This document shows, piece by piece, positions 1-11,699 of a stretch of DNA of 64,000 bases. The notes under the pieces are model-generated. The model ran no database searches, was not told the origin of the DNA, and worked only from the letters and a program-made list of their open reading frames with translations. Source of the DNA: Sweltsa coloradensis (lineage: Eukaryota; Arthropoda; Insecta; Plecoptera; Chloroperlidae); contig JAMZAV010000054.1 of the NCBI GenBank assembly GCA_024449915.1, positions 868,001 to 932,000 on the forward strand, read 5' to 3'. Position numbers and translations under genes: made by a program. Each line of letters starts with the position of its first letter. Position 1 is the stretch's first letter.

Positions 1-608
1 GAAGAAGATACATTTTTTTGTAAGAAAAACGATAACAGCGTTAGAGACACGAGAAAGAAGTGAATGACTATACTCAGGAGAACAATAGCAGAAGAGACAA
101 AAATCTTGTTTGCATGGGCACGCCCGACTGACTTCAAACTCTCACAGATCTGCTAACTGTACAAAGATGTTATGAGAACACAAACTAAGACTTCTTTTGT
201 GACAATTCATGAATGTTCATTTTAATATTTACAATACAAATCGATATTAATTTGGATAATTTTTAGAATGGTCCATAAAATTACCAGAATCCTTATTTTG
301 TCTTCTTCCCGTTTAATAAACTAAAAAATTATGATATTATTTTTACACTTTGTGTGTTTAATATGTGCTTGCTTGACTGCTTGTGCTAGGCATAGATGTA
401 TAGTAACCAGACGCTTCCTGGCTGCCTATAATATGGAACTAACGAAATGACAAATTACCATTATAACTCGCTGATCTGCTGAAAATGAAACGGGAGGATA
501 CTCTAAACTGATATCTATTTTAATTCTAATTTTTTAATTCGAATCTCAATCGTGTTCTCTCATATTTTTTATTTTTATTTGTAAGACTATAATACAAGTT
601 TGTCAAAG
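1..608. repeat. Direct repeat copy 1 (~608 bp)
   Basis: This segment recurs at 2495-3102 in the same orientation with a constant offset of 2494 bases, so there is no net indel. I see about seven substitutions in the first ~150 bases and none obvious afterwards. The window starts inside the repeat, so the true left end is unknown. No terminal TG/CA or inverted ends were found, and nothing between the copies codes for a retroelement, so I do not call these LTRs. Confidence 0.9.
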
Positions 609-643
609 GTTTATAATAAACGGTTTATTATAAACGGTTTATA
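609..643. repeat. 35-bp AT-rich insertion at the repeat edge
   Basis: Copy 1 carries an extra stretch of alternating AAACGGTTTAT and its complement between the end of the direct repeat and ACACCGT. In copy 2 the shared sequence runs straight into ACACCGT at 3103. The stretch is partly palindromic and partly tandem, which suggests either a small insertion in copy 1 or slippage. Confidence 0.55.
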
Positions 644-1452
644 ACACCGTTATCCGTTATCAAATTTCACACTAATGTTAATAAAGAATAAATCTATGAT
701 ACCCAGTACGCGTATTTCTAAATTAATTCATTGATTTTGAATAAAAAAATGAGTGAAATCACTGAAATTTACTCAATTTTGGTCAAATTCGGGAATTTAT
801 TCAAAGTACACAGATTTTGTTCTCGAATTTGCATACTGGATGTCAACGTTTAAATCAATGTAAACGCGCAGGTTAATGTAGTTTTATCGTAAGATAAACA
901 TTTTGGTGGAAATTTTCAGAAATTGAAATCCATGTTTTGGATTTCCCATTTTTTCCCTTTTGGACTTATGTCTCGCAATGGATCTTTAAAAGGCTTATTT
1001 TTTGCAACCAAGTGCGGATTCAATATATAAGTACTTTATCAGCATCCATGCAAAATTTGGTAATGATATTATAAACCGTTCAGCAGAAATCATTAGACCT
1101 GAGTGCGCGCATTTGAGTTGGGCCAAGCTCAGCGTCCCCTCTTAAATCTTTGCTGTACTGGCTGGGTAAGGTATCATGGGCGCCGTGCGTGTAGGGTAGG
1201 CGTCGTGGGCGTACAATAATGGTCAAGTAGGTACACCTTGTCAGGTGCACTGTAGACTGCCGATGATGCGTTGTCTACGAGCTAGTGTGCAGTGTCAGTA
1301 CCGTGCTGAGTGCTGATACTCTGCTGGTCCTCAGAATACGTCACAGATGGTGGAAAGCGAAGGGATTCAAATAGAGGAGGGGTGCAAATCAAAATAGTGG
1401 CGCGAACAGTATTTGATTAATTAATTATTATTTATTTTAATATTTAATAATC
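644..1452. other. Non-genic stretch
   Basis: AT-rich to about 1130, then a somewhat GC-richer part at 1130-1400. No credible reading frame, splice pattern or known repeat was recognised. Confidence 0.5.
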
Positions 1453-1473
1453 GAGTACGGTAGAACCGTACTC
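1453..1473. other. Perfect 9-bp stem, 3-base loop hairpin
   Basis: GAGTACGGT is followed by AGA and then by its exact complement ACCGTACTC. The hairpin sits in AT-rich DNA 46 bases upstream of a copy of the GGTGGAGGTGCCGG repeat family. It has no T-run, so it is not a terminator-like element. Confidence 0.6.
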
Positions 1474-1518
1474 AAAATTGGGAGCAAAACTTCATCGCTT
1501 GTTCAAGTCTTCATTATT

Positions 1519-1714
1519 GGTGGAGGTGCCGAGCACATTAAAATCCAAACTTATGAGGGATAATTCCACGCCCATTAAAATCAATACTTTCTGGGAGAAA
1601 TTCCGCACCCAAAAAACATTTCGACTATACTTGTTGAGACGCATGTGGCTGCAGCGATTTTTATCGTGAAACGTGACATAAGCTCAGACGGACGGTCAAA
1701 TAGAAAAGTGATGC
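1519..1714 (+). repeat. GGTGGAGGTGCCG-headed dispersed repeat, copy 1
   Basis: The head GGTGGAGGTGCCG (1519-1531) is followed by unique-looking sequence and then the family tail TTATCGTGAAACGTGAC (1661-1677). After that comes a GACGGACGG run and AGAAAAGTGATGC. The same head-to-tail order is seen at 30603-30866 and, reversed, at 26874-27091, 57272-57382 and 63405-63612. Confidence 0.7.
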
Positions 1715-2409
1715 ATATAGGAGAGTTTTTCTCCCTAAAATAGAATAAATTAACCTAAAATAAATCTCGAAAATAAGGTAAGGTCAATGCTCTCCACACG
1801 CCACCTAATGGCATCTTTCAGTATTCTCAACTTCCCAACATGCATAATATAAACGTTAAGTATTCGGTAACATCGCCAACAACACTAAAATTACAGTGGA
1901 GGTTTTAGGGGGTTAACTATTGTATAGTGAGTTTATGTGAATGAGGTGGAGATCGTATATTTAGTTTGAAGGGAAGATTTTTTCCAACACAGGAGAGAGT
2001 TTATATGTTTCTTCCAAGTCAAGTAATCAGTAATAAAAAAGTTTCAAGTTTGTAATGAGGTGCTAAAATGGTACTGCTGCTTTTAGTGTAACGCTGTTTA
2101 TTGACGAGTGGTATGTTGGCCCCAGTGGTTCCATGCCTCTTATTGAGGTATTCATCGCCAGATTTGTTGGTCAATCAGTGGGGAGTAGCACGGTTACACA
2201 AACACAGTAACGAGATGAACGGTTTCCTTCAGATGATCAAAGGACGGGATCAGAAGATAAAGTAACGAATCGGAAAGAATGTGGAAATGTGATGGAGATG
2301 AAGGGGATTGGGAAATGTGTGATAAAAGACTTGAACCTTGAAGAGAATGCTGAAATGACAAGTCGGATAAATTAAATTAAAACGAGTATTGAGAAATGAG
2401 ACATCTCAT

Positions 2410-2720
2410 TTAGGAGGCACGCGTGTAGGTTTTGAAAGAAGTGAATACAGCTTGATGAGTTGAAAGATGTATCTGAAGATCATCCAAAGACAGGGAAGAA
2501 GATACATTTTTTTGTAAGAAAAACGATAACAGCGTTAGAGACAAGAGAAAGAAGTGAAAGACTATACTCAGGAGAACAATAGCAGCAGAGACAAAAATCT
2601 TGTTTGCATGGGCACGCCCGACTGACTTCACACTTTCACAGATCTACCAACTGTACAAAGATGTTATGAGAACACAAACTAAGACTTCTTTTGTGACAAT
2701 TCATGAATGTTCATTTTAAT
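2410..2720 (+). pseudogene. Possible protein-coding relic in direct repeat copy 2
   Basis: Reading on the plus strand from 2495, one frame stays open to a TAA near 2719 except for a single TGA. It gives a plausible, mixed-composition C-terminal segment containing FAWARPTDFTLSQIYQLY. The same frame and the same TGA occur in copy 1 at the window start. I do not recognise the family. It may be the tail of a decayed transposase or gene captured in the duplication. Confidence 0.25.
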
Positions 2721-3102
2721 ATTTACAATACAAATCGATATTAATTTGGATAATTTTTAGAATGGTCCATAAAATTACCAGAATCCTTATTTTGTCTTCT
2801 TCCCGTTTAATAAACTAAAAAATTATGATATTATTTTTACACTTTGTGTGTTTAATATGTGCTTGCTTGACTGCTTGTGCTAGGCATAGATGTATAGTAA
2901 CCAGACGCTTCCTGGCTGCCTATAATATGGAACTAACGAAATGACAAATTACCATTATAACTCGCTGATCTGCTGAAAATGAAACGGGAGGATACTCTAA
3001 ACTGATATCTATTTTAATTCTAATTTTTTAATTCGAATCTCAATCGTGTTCTCTCATATTTTTTATTTTTATTTGTAAGACTATAATACAAGTTTGTCAA
3101 AG
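2495..3102. repeat. Direct repeat copy 2 (~608 bp)
   Basis: This partner of 1-608 looks essentially identical over its last ~450 bases and is more divergent over its first ~150. It ends at GTCAAAG and is followed directly by ACACCGT, whereas copy 1 has a 35-bp insertion there. Confidence 0.9.
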
Positions 3103-4318
3103 ACACCGTAACAACGTAGAATTGATTGCGTGTGTATACTAATAATATTAGCTCTAACGGAAAAATGTTATCATTATTTCTGGAATTACGAAAAAAGTGA
3201 CCTTATTTCAGCCACCACCATATTATTAAAAAACTTTTATATTGATATCCACACTCGGTTGCAAAGAATTAGCCTTATGCTCATTGCGAGGCACAAATCC
3301 AGAAAAAAACTAATGCGAATCATCCAAAACATTGAATTCAATTCGTGAAATTCCCATTAAACCGTTAACCATGGAATTCAAAAAATTAACCTTCGTTTTC
3401 ACATTGATTAAAAGGTTGAGATTGAGTTCCAGTATGAAAATATGCGGAAAACAATCTGTACAGTTCAATTACATTCTCAAAGTTCACAAAAATGTAGTAA
3501 ATTGTGGAGAATTCACGAATTTTTTATTCGAAATCGATGGATTAATTAAGGAATGCGCGTACTGCATCTCATAGATGTATTATTTATCAGCGTTCACGTA
3601 TTACTCGGAAAAAGTAGAAAGCTAATCGCTTAAACTCGTCTCCGCGCCAATAACTGACTCTTCAACATACGGATTACAAAATTGACATGCACGTTCAATT
3701 ATTTTAAATGATTGGATCCAGTACGAAATTCTGCCCTATAAATATCTAGACAGATGGAATAAATTGCCACCATTACAAAATTGTTGTGAACTCAAATATT
3801 ATCAAAGCCTGAAAACTGTTGAAGTACGCACTTTCCAGTTTCGATTCCCGGTAATGGCACATCTCAACTTTAGTCCGTGTAAGAATATGATACTCGTGCA
3901 CCCATGTATCCACCCCTTCGCGCCGTTTATATTGGACTGTTCTTTGCTTAAGGTCAGACAGACGAGAAATATTCACCCTCAGTATTGTTTACTTAATTAA
4001 CAGCGCTTCGGTTTGCTTAACGTCAGAAGACGTTGAAATTATTGAGTGCTTATAATTCACTTCAAGAAAAAAAATCCCAGCGAGAAACTAAATTGGATTA
4101 TTCCATTCAGCCACTCTTTGTAATTGTGAAACATATTTATAGCTGCGAGTTCGGTAAATTGGAGATTATTGGATTATTAAACCGAGGGGGTTAGCTTTTA
4201 CATCCGTCGGTTATAATTTATAAGTAGACGAAATTGTTCTATATTTGGAAGAAATGTGCCGACGAAAATAGAAATAAAAAAGAGTGTTTCCACATTACGG
4301 CCTGGTATTTCGTGCTTA

Positions 4319-4361
4319 GAAAGAGATAGATAGAGAGAGAGAGAGATAGAGATAGAGAGAG
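4319..4361. repeat. GA/GATA microsatellite
   Basis: Imperfect run of AGAT and AG units (AGATAGATAGAGAGAGAG and variants). Confidence 0.9.
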
Positions 4362-5366
4362 CCTTGACTTTGATGGCAGTTCAAGGGGTTGTGAGTGGAT
4401 GGGAAATGCTCTGAAGTCTTTTTATGTTTCAAAATGTGAACATAACACAAATTATTTATTCAATTCGAACAAAGATGTTAATATTTGTACTCGATCAAAA
4501 TCAGTATTGCGTGTGTTTATGACATGTGTACAAGTAATGCAAATTACAAATATATTTCATGATGTATTACGAATCATGTATATTTATTTTATAATAATTG
4601 TATAATGAATAGAAATATTCCTGACTTACTAGGCAGGAATAAAATACCTAATCCAAAGTGATTCCGTAATGTGAACCTAAGGATTTGTTGCATTGTTGCA
4701 CCAGAATAAGAAAAGTAGCCTAATAATTCGACGCATCCGCAATAAATTAAAAATAAGTTGTTTTGTTTTTATTCCAGTGTTGTCGCATTGGCATAGCGAC
4801 TAAACCATTTTTTAATTTTTAAAGGGGATATCGTTGAAATTAATTTTAGGGCGTGCACTTTAGTTGCTCCAACCCCCACTACTCCTCTCAATGGAAATTT
4901 TACGAATTGGATTTTCAATATTTTCGACTTTCTAGTCTTTTGTCTTGGAATCGTTGCTCAGTTCCAATTGCATCAAAGTGTAGATATCAATAGTAGAACG
5001 GTTCTTCATTAACGTCCTTGTAAAATTATATAATGATATTGATTCCGTTAAGCCAAACATCTGAAACCTAAGCATGTTCACTTTTCCCTCGTTAGCCTCA
5101 GCGACTCCTACTTGGTTCCGGGGAAATGAAGATAGTGAATGTGAATGTGTAAACAAGGCATCTCGCAAATATGTACCGAGAGAATGATATTCGCAAGTGT
5201 ATTTTAATCTTCCATCGGACTCTACTTCTTCCCATTTCAACAGACATATCTCTTACTTCGGGTCAGTTGAGTGAGTTAGTTTGACTTAACATCAAACGGA
5301 TCTTGTAACTATCGTAGTGTTTAATTCGTACCTTCTACTGATGATAAGGCAAACGGGGTTGTACAG

Positions 5367-5394
5367 CCCCTAAACCCCTAAACCCCTTAACCCC
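5367..5394. repeat. Short CCCCTAAA tandem run
   Basis: About four units of CCCCTAAA/CCCCTTAA. It resembles telomere-type repeats of some eukaryotes but is far too short to call an interstitial telomere. Confidence 0.5.
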
Positions 5395-6353
5395 ATCCAC
5401 CCCATCATCTGTCATCAGAACAGCCTACACCCACAGACCGGACTCTCGAATCAACATCAATAATAAATCTAACATACCCACAATGTGTTGTTACGAATTT
5501 AAACCCAGCCGTATGGTTTACTTATAGACAGGGGTAATTTAACGAACTTGTGTGTGAAAATTGATATCGTAGTGGTTGGAGAGTGGTCACTAGTCACTAT
5601 TGAGAAAGTTATCCTGAATATACTTCTCATAGCAAATACCGTATAGCGTCTGATTAGCACTTTACCGTATTTGCCCATACTTCAATATCACCCAACACAT
5701 ATTGTTCGTTTGTTAAATATAAGAATAACGATAAAAACATCTTCTTGCAGAAAATATTGATCCCAACAGTTAATATTCATCAGGTACTGACTCGGGGAAG
5801 AATGAAGCCTGGGTGTCTATTAACTAATTATGACAATAGTCAATCGAAAGTGACAGCAGTCGATTGACTGTTGTCACTTGTCGCTGTCGATGTGTCACTA
5901 GTAAATAGACCCCAGGAGAATGTGTCATATTAGCAAGGAAGGCTAGAACACGTACATTTAGGTCATAGTCCAGCTCGCCATAGTTTCACGGCATTATAGT
6001 ACGGGAGAAGTACATCCTCCCCCAAGGTAGGGGGGCAAATGAACCGGCCCCCTACCCTCTCTACCCGCCTGTGGCTTGCTCTGTTCATACTGACGTCTCT
6101 CACATCCCTTAGTTTTGATGAAGTAATGGTTGACTTGCATTTCTTATCGAAATAACCATGCATGTAACGAAATAAATTTTGATTTTTTTAAAGCAATATA
6201 ATTATAAATGCTAACATTTAACCGTATAATAAGATTATTATCGTCGGTATTTATAAAATAAATCTGCATCGTTCTAGATGGCAATCATTCATACTCGTTT
6301 ATTAATACAGTTTTAGCAATAAACAATACTTTCACATGGTGTACATACATGAA

Positions 6354-6602
6354 ATTTAAATTCCTCGTGCAAAACCTGCTAGGGTGCAAAGCATGCCCTT
6401 CTTCAGGTGTCTAACTGTAACAGGTACATTAGAATGCTGACAAATTTTAAAAGATGCCCGAGGGCTCAATCGATTGCGTTCGGATTAACGACTGAGAAAA
6501 ACCTCGGAAAAAACTAAGTCAGGATTGCCGGTCTCGACGAGATTTGAACCTTGCACCTTCCGAATCATGGTCGCCTCTACCTCGAGCGACACCGTCGGTT
6601 AT
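6354..6602 (-). mobile_element. tRNA-derived SINE, family 1 (degenerate)
   Basis: The complement of this segment carries a tRNA-like head (a GTTCAAATCTCG-type B box). It is followed by a body with GGCAATCCTGAC, a CTCAGTCGTTAA-like block and an ATCCCTTCACAAT-like block shared with the copies at 7928, 32404 and 60488. It is flanked by a 9-bp duplication ATACATGAA at 6345-6353 and 6603-6611, the expected mark of target-primed insertion. Confidence 0.75.
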
Positions 6603-6611
6603 ATACATGAA

Positions 6612-7916
6612 TAACTAAATCCAAATCAATCTCAACTTGCATCAAGCCGTAATGAATAGTACATATGAAGCACACACTAGCAGCAATGTTCCCACTGTTT
6701 GCGAACGTCGTCTAGTTAATTGCAAACACATGTCGTGACTATCCCTTTTCTCTATAATGTTCAGTAAACTACTTAGGTAATTACTGCGGTAAGGTTAAAT
6801 TGCGCACTATTTGATGAAGGATCGAAATGCAAACTACATAAATATGAATAATAATTCGATTCTGATAACTTAATTTCTAATGATTTCCTAAAGGACGTGA
6901 TACTCCAGTCGTAGTATAAATACAGAAGAAATGTCTACATCAAGGTAGTACTGTTCTCTTCGACAACTTAATTAACTTAATTACCTAATCAACTAAATGA
7001 ACCTTATTTCATCTCTAAAATGGTTTTTACTATTATGAGTATATCTAAATAGTGACTGATTTGTATTATATTATGTAAGTATGAGTAAGCTATAATTTGT
7101 GTTTTGAAATAGAAAAAAGGGCACATAGTCTAAAAATTAGTTAGTTGTGTAAAATGTACATTGGCTCCTATGTCAATAATAAAATTGAAATTAAAATAAA
7201 ATCGCAAACGCAGAGCAATTTATTACCGAGTAACTTATGTATGAGTGCCATTTGTGCATTATTGATGACATGGTTTAATTTCAATTCTGAGTTACAACAT
7301 TCTCGTTATCTTGATTATTTGTATTTAAATCTTATTTTATAATATTTTCTGAGTTAATATGTTATAATAATATAAAGTCATCATGAGACAATTGTGCATG
7401 TACACCACTCTTACACGAATCGGCAACCATAAAGTTAAACCGCGTATCATAACGCCCGTTTATAATTCAATCAAAGAATTAATATGCATTCTTGAAAATT
7501 CGTAAAAATAGTATGACTACGGTGATGAATTTGTGGAAAGAGCTCAATTACTGTTTAAGTATAAATAATATCAAAATGGAGAACAAAAGTCAAGACAAGA
7601 TTTCTCAAACATACACTCTTGGTATAAATACCTTTAGAATACTTCATACCTGCTTAAATTACCTCGTAATGTTTCTCTTGGCCATACTACTGCTGAACGT
7701 AGGTCTGTTTTTAACGTCGTTCAGCCATGTATAATGCTTTACCAAATTTTGCAATTCTAATATAAGTAGGCTACTTCGCTGCGCGAATCTACCGCGTTCT
7801 TTACCGCTCATCTGCCTATCCGTATATATTATCATCCACGTTCGACACGGACTGTATTTTGTTTAATGTGTTTTAACAGTGTTGAAATGTATGTATTACT
7901 CTAATATGGCATCAAC
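6612..7916. other. Non-genic AT-rich DNA
   Basis: No gene, repeat array or RNA gene was recognised. The short open frames present lack coding composition. Confidence 0.5.
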
Positions 7917-7927
7917 TGATGTTAATA

Positions 7928-8186
7928 TAAATTTAAATTTTTATCGTGGGAAACCTGTCATAGGGTGCAATTAGCCCCTCTTCAGGTGAACTAGGTATGT
8001 GCGGATAGGAAATTGTGAAGGGATGTCCGAGGGCTGTTTAAGAGGACTCAATCCCTTGCATTCGCCTTAACGACTGAGGAAAACCTCGGATAAAACCTTC
8101 AGTCAGGATTGCGGTCTCGACGGGATTCGAACCCGGGACCTCCAGAATCAGAGTCGAGCGCTTAGCGCCCGAACCACCACTGTCGG
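7928..8186 (-). mobile_element. tRNA-derived SINE, family 1 (well preserved)
   Basis: On the minus strand it begins with a tRNA-like head: GCGCTAAGCGCTCGACTCTG-type region, then GGTTCGAATCCCG (B box). The family body follows and it ends in a TTTATCGTGGGAAACC-type tail region read in reverse. The 11-bp target duplication TGATGTTAATA is at 7917-7927 and 8187-8197. It would be mobilised in trans by a LINE; it encodes no protein. Confidence 0.85.
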
Positions 8187-8654
8187 TGATGTTAATAAAG
8201 ATCAATATACGTTTTATATATTGTGTTATTTTAATCTCTTGTTGGTTGGAAACATCTTCAACTGATTTAATTTTTATAAGGTGGTAGGCATGAGTCTTTC
8301 TGGTGAAATAAAGATGGCTGTATTTGTTTAAATTTTAATTTGTATTTTCTTACTCTTATGTCAAATGTCATGAAACCCGTGGAAGAGAACTGATTAGTTG
8401 TCTAAATATTGCTCACATAGTTTTCTTTATTTAAAGAGTCAAGTGTACAGTCCACATAACTAGATATGTTATAAACTAATGTATTACAAGGTGTGTTTAA
8501 TATATCTTTTTAGAAAGAAAGATGTGTCTATTGATAATCAGGTATACTAGTGGTTTCCAACCAAAGCTTGCCTAAAAATAATGGAGCAGTGTTGTATTAG
8601 TGTTGGTACTATAGATTTCCATTTTATAGAAATCAATCCAGAAATTACAAAATC

Positions 8655-8712
8655 CATCCCAGCGGGGTATCGATCCCCGGTCGAGTGCTTTACCCCTAAG
8701 CTACCGGGACGG
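8655..8712 (-). repeat. Truncated tRNA-like sequence
   Basis: The minus strand reads CCCGGTAGCTTAGGGGTAAAG (A-box-like) and then GGGGATCGATACCCC (B-box-like stem and loop). The spacing between boxes is too short to hold an anticodon arm; about 15-18 bases are missing compared with a normal tRNA. It is best read as a SINE head or tRNA pseudogene, not a working tRNA. Confidence 0.5.
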
Positions 8713-10457
8713 TTAACTTCATAACATCTGGATTGTTGGTATTTTTATTCAAAATATATTTGTAGTTTGAATTAATGCGTTCTATGTAAATGACAATTTA
8801 TAATATCTTTGACCCTCACATTATTGCCACAAGACAATGATTAACATAAGGGTATTTGAAAATAGGCTTTTTCAACCTTTTAAACAATGAAAATATGATT
8901 AAAACTGAAAATAAATGACACAATAATTTTACAAATTACCAAGATAATAACAAAGCAGCTATTATAATTTTTTTTCTTGAAGGTATTCATGTTTTTAATT
9001 CTTTCAGTTCTTCTGGGAGTTAATTATATCATTTTGAGTTAATGTATAATCAATTGAGTTGCATACATTAAGGTTTAGGATATTGAGAGTAAATATTTTG
9101 AATCTGTCTAGTATTATGACTGTGAATGTTGTGATTTGATGTTAAGTTGCTTTAATTTTTATGAATGTATAAAACAGTTTGCATGATATAAAGCGGTTAT
9201 GATGTGAGGATATCATGATTTTTAAATTGTTGTTTCCAATGTGGTTTGATAAAAGAATCATTTCTCTATCTTAACCCCAGAACAATTTTGAAGTGTTTCG
9301 TTTTGTAAAGTGAAAATGTTTTTAGCATAAGTGGTACAACCCTTAAATTCAACCCCATATCTCATATGATATTCAAAATTGGAAGAATATACTACCTTGG
9401 CTGTTTTAACTTTTGAAATAGATTTTTGTATTATTCTTAAAGCAAATATGGTTGAACTAATTGTTTAGAAAGCTTTTCACGTTGTTTATGCCAATAAAGA
9501 TTTTCATCAATTATTAAAGCAAATAGCAATAAACCCTTACGAAGACACATTTTTTGTATTACTGTGCCAGTTTCATTGTCAATATTGTAACGCAATTTTT
9601 TTCATCTTGACGTTTCGATATTTTCTTACATCCTACACAAAACATTGTTAGTCAAAAGAAGGTTTTAAATGCGATGTGACATTATAATTTCTTTGCAATA
9701 TTTTATAATGATCTGTTTTTCTATCTGAGCTTTGTACCTAGTAAAAATCTGTATTATTCTTGGTACGATTGATGCTAGTGGAACTTGCAGTACGTTAGCA
9801 ACTGAGTACCAAGGAATTGAGAAAGAGAGCGGAAGGGGGGGGGGGAAGAACCGTCTCATTTTTTACCATTTGTTACTCCCTTATTTTCCCAATAGAATCT
9901 GAAATCAATAGACCTTGTTAGTGAGGATTCTCAATTTGCCATTTTTCACATTTCCAAATGACAGTCTAAGCTCTGATTAATTTAAATGTCGACGCCACAA
10001 CACTGTTTTGTGCTCATTGCATTTTAGTATCAACTTCACCAAGATAGGTTAATATATTTGAAGTGCCACGTAACAAAAATACAAGTTGTATTAAACATGT
10101 ATACAAGTTGTATTTTTGGAGTTGAAAAGTCCCACCTTATGTGTACAACGCAGTACAATTTTAATAAATGTTAGCGACACATCCCTTCACATCAACGGCA
10201 AACCGGTTGGGAATTGTTATATTTATGTATAATTTGTTTATACGGCATACATTCATTAAAGTAAGAAACATACTGATGGATGCAAATAGCGGACCTATGA
10301 AATGTTTTGGGCATTTGCACCCATCATAAGAACAATATGAAATACAACAATAATAAAAAGAAGAAACAGACAATATAAAATGTGTAACACACATATCAAA
10401 AACTAAAAAACATACTCGTATAGCTGCTCTCTCGAACCTATCGAGAGACAGTTCCTA
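8713..10457. other. Non-genic AT-rich DNA
   Basis: No coding exon or recognisable mobile element. It includes a G9 run near 9836-9844. Confidence 0.45.
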
Positions 10458-10684
10458 AGTGCTGACTCCCTGTTATGTTATACACGGATTTCTGTTTCAG
10501 AGTGCTAACTCCCTGTTATGTTACACACGGATTTCTGTTCCAGAGTGCTGACTCCCTGTTATGTTACACACGGATTTCTGTTCCAGAGTGCTGACTCCCT
10601 GTTATGTTATACACGGATTTCTGTTCCAGAGTGCTGACTCCCTGTTATGTGACTCACGGATTTCTGTTCCAGAGTGCTGACTCC
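10458..10684. repeat. 43-bp minisatellite, 5.3 copies
   Basis: Five full units start at 10458, 10501, 10544, 10587 and 10630, plus a 12-bp partial unit at 10673. Each begins AGTGCTGACTCCCTGTTATG and ends TTTCTGTTCCAG. Units differ by only one to four bases, so the array is young. No coding frame runs through it. Confidence 0.95.
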
Positions 10685-11113
10685 TTAAAAAAATTGTCAC
10701 CTTTTAAGATATTATTAAAATTGTAACTTATGTTCGTTGTGTGGCCAGCGTTGTTATGTATAATGAGTGTAATTTCTTGTAAAGAACTGGATAAACAATA
10801 TGAAAATTATATATATGTAATAATTTTTAACAAATCTCCCCAACCCCTCTAATAGTGTATGCCTACTTTTCTATTTAAGGGTCTGTGAAGTAGGCTTTGA
10901 TTTAAGATACTGTTTTCAGTAAGACTGGCCGAAGATGTCTATATTTTGATACGATATCGATATTTGAACTCCATATATACAACAACAACAAAATTACTTC
11001 CGGAACTAGAATGAGGATAGGATTTTTTGGGAATGGAAATAAATAAGTCTGCTGCAAAAACAAGAAAAAATGGTCGATTTCTTCAAAATTAGATTCGTGT
11101 GGAGGTCAGTAGA

Positions 11114-11690
11114 GGTGGAGGTCCCGGGTAGCCTATAATAGATAAGATCCGACTTAAACAAATGGTGGAGGTGCCGGGTAGCATATAATATATTAGATAT
11201 TGTGTGGCTCGTTGGTCTTGTTGTTAGCGTATCTGCTTCCAATGCAGAAGGTCAAGGGTTCGATTTTCACTAAAGTCAGTAGTTTTTTAACTTCTGATTT
11301 GGACTTAAGTCCATCAGTTCTTGTCTTAGGAGTTTGTAAACGGTGACTTTGGAGCCGTCCTAGCAACGAAGCACATAGTAAATTCAGAGTTGTTCTGAAT
11401 CGGCCTTGTTGATTCTGGCGTTGATTCGCGGGTGTTCGCACTGTCCATACCACTGACTGCTATATTTCCTATAAAATCCTATTAAAAATATCGATCTTTG
11501 GTTGGTTATCGCTCACTCGTTGATTGCGTCGGGGCCTACAGGGTTGGCTTGGTCGCTTTGATTTAAAGTCCTCCACTGAAAATCAGTTATATAACTGAGT
11601 GGATAGACTCTAAATACAATTTATTTTTATTTTTATTTATCCGACTTTTACTAATGGTGGAGGTGCCGGGTAGCATATAATATATTAGAT
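11114..11690. repeat. 50-bp minisatellite carrying the GGTGGAGGTGCCGG core, split by a SINE
   Basis: Units start at 11114, 11164 and 11656. Each reads GGTGGAGGTGCCGGGTAGC and then an ATATTAGATCCGAC-type segment. Unit 2 is interrupted after TATTAGAT (11198) and resumes with CCGAC at 11641. Removing 11199-11640 restores a continuous array. Confidence 0.8.
11199..11640 (+). mobile_element. tRNA-derived SINE, family 2 (full length, ~442 bp)
   Basis: The 5' part resembles a tRNA. TCTGC and GCAGA form a 5-bp anticodon-like stem around TTCCAAT, giving CCA (tryptophan) in the anticodon place, and GGGTTCGAT forms a B box. The 3' part contains TTGGTTGGTTATCGCTCACT and CTCCACTGAAAATCAGTTAT and ends in an AT-rich TTTATTTTTATTTAT tail. 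Fragments of the same family lie at 60080-60250, 60935-61080 and 63815-63915. No long target duplication is clear. Confidence 0.75.
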
Positions 11691-11699
11691 CCGACTGCA

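Larger units (their letters stand above)
3103..6344. other. Non-genic AT-rich DNA
   Basis: Only short frames without coding character are present. The stretch contains a purine microsatellite at 4319-4361 and a short CCCCTAAA run at 5367-5394. A GC-richer patch at 6000-6090 has no supported gene. No tRNA, exon pair or mobile element was recognised elsewhere. Confidence 0.5.

Noticed and set aside
1..3102. Direct repeats as LTRs of a retrotransposon
   Set aside because: No gag/pol frames, primer-binding site or polypurine tract between them, and no TG/CA ends. The internal part is only ~1.9 kb of non-coding DNA.
5367..5394. Interstitial telomere
   Set aside because: Only ~28 bases and imperfect units; most arthropods use TTAGG, which does not match.
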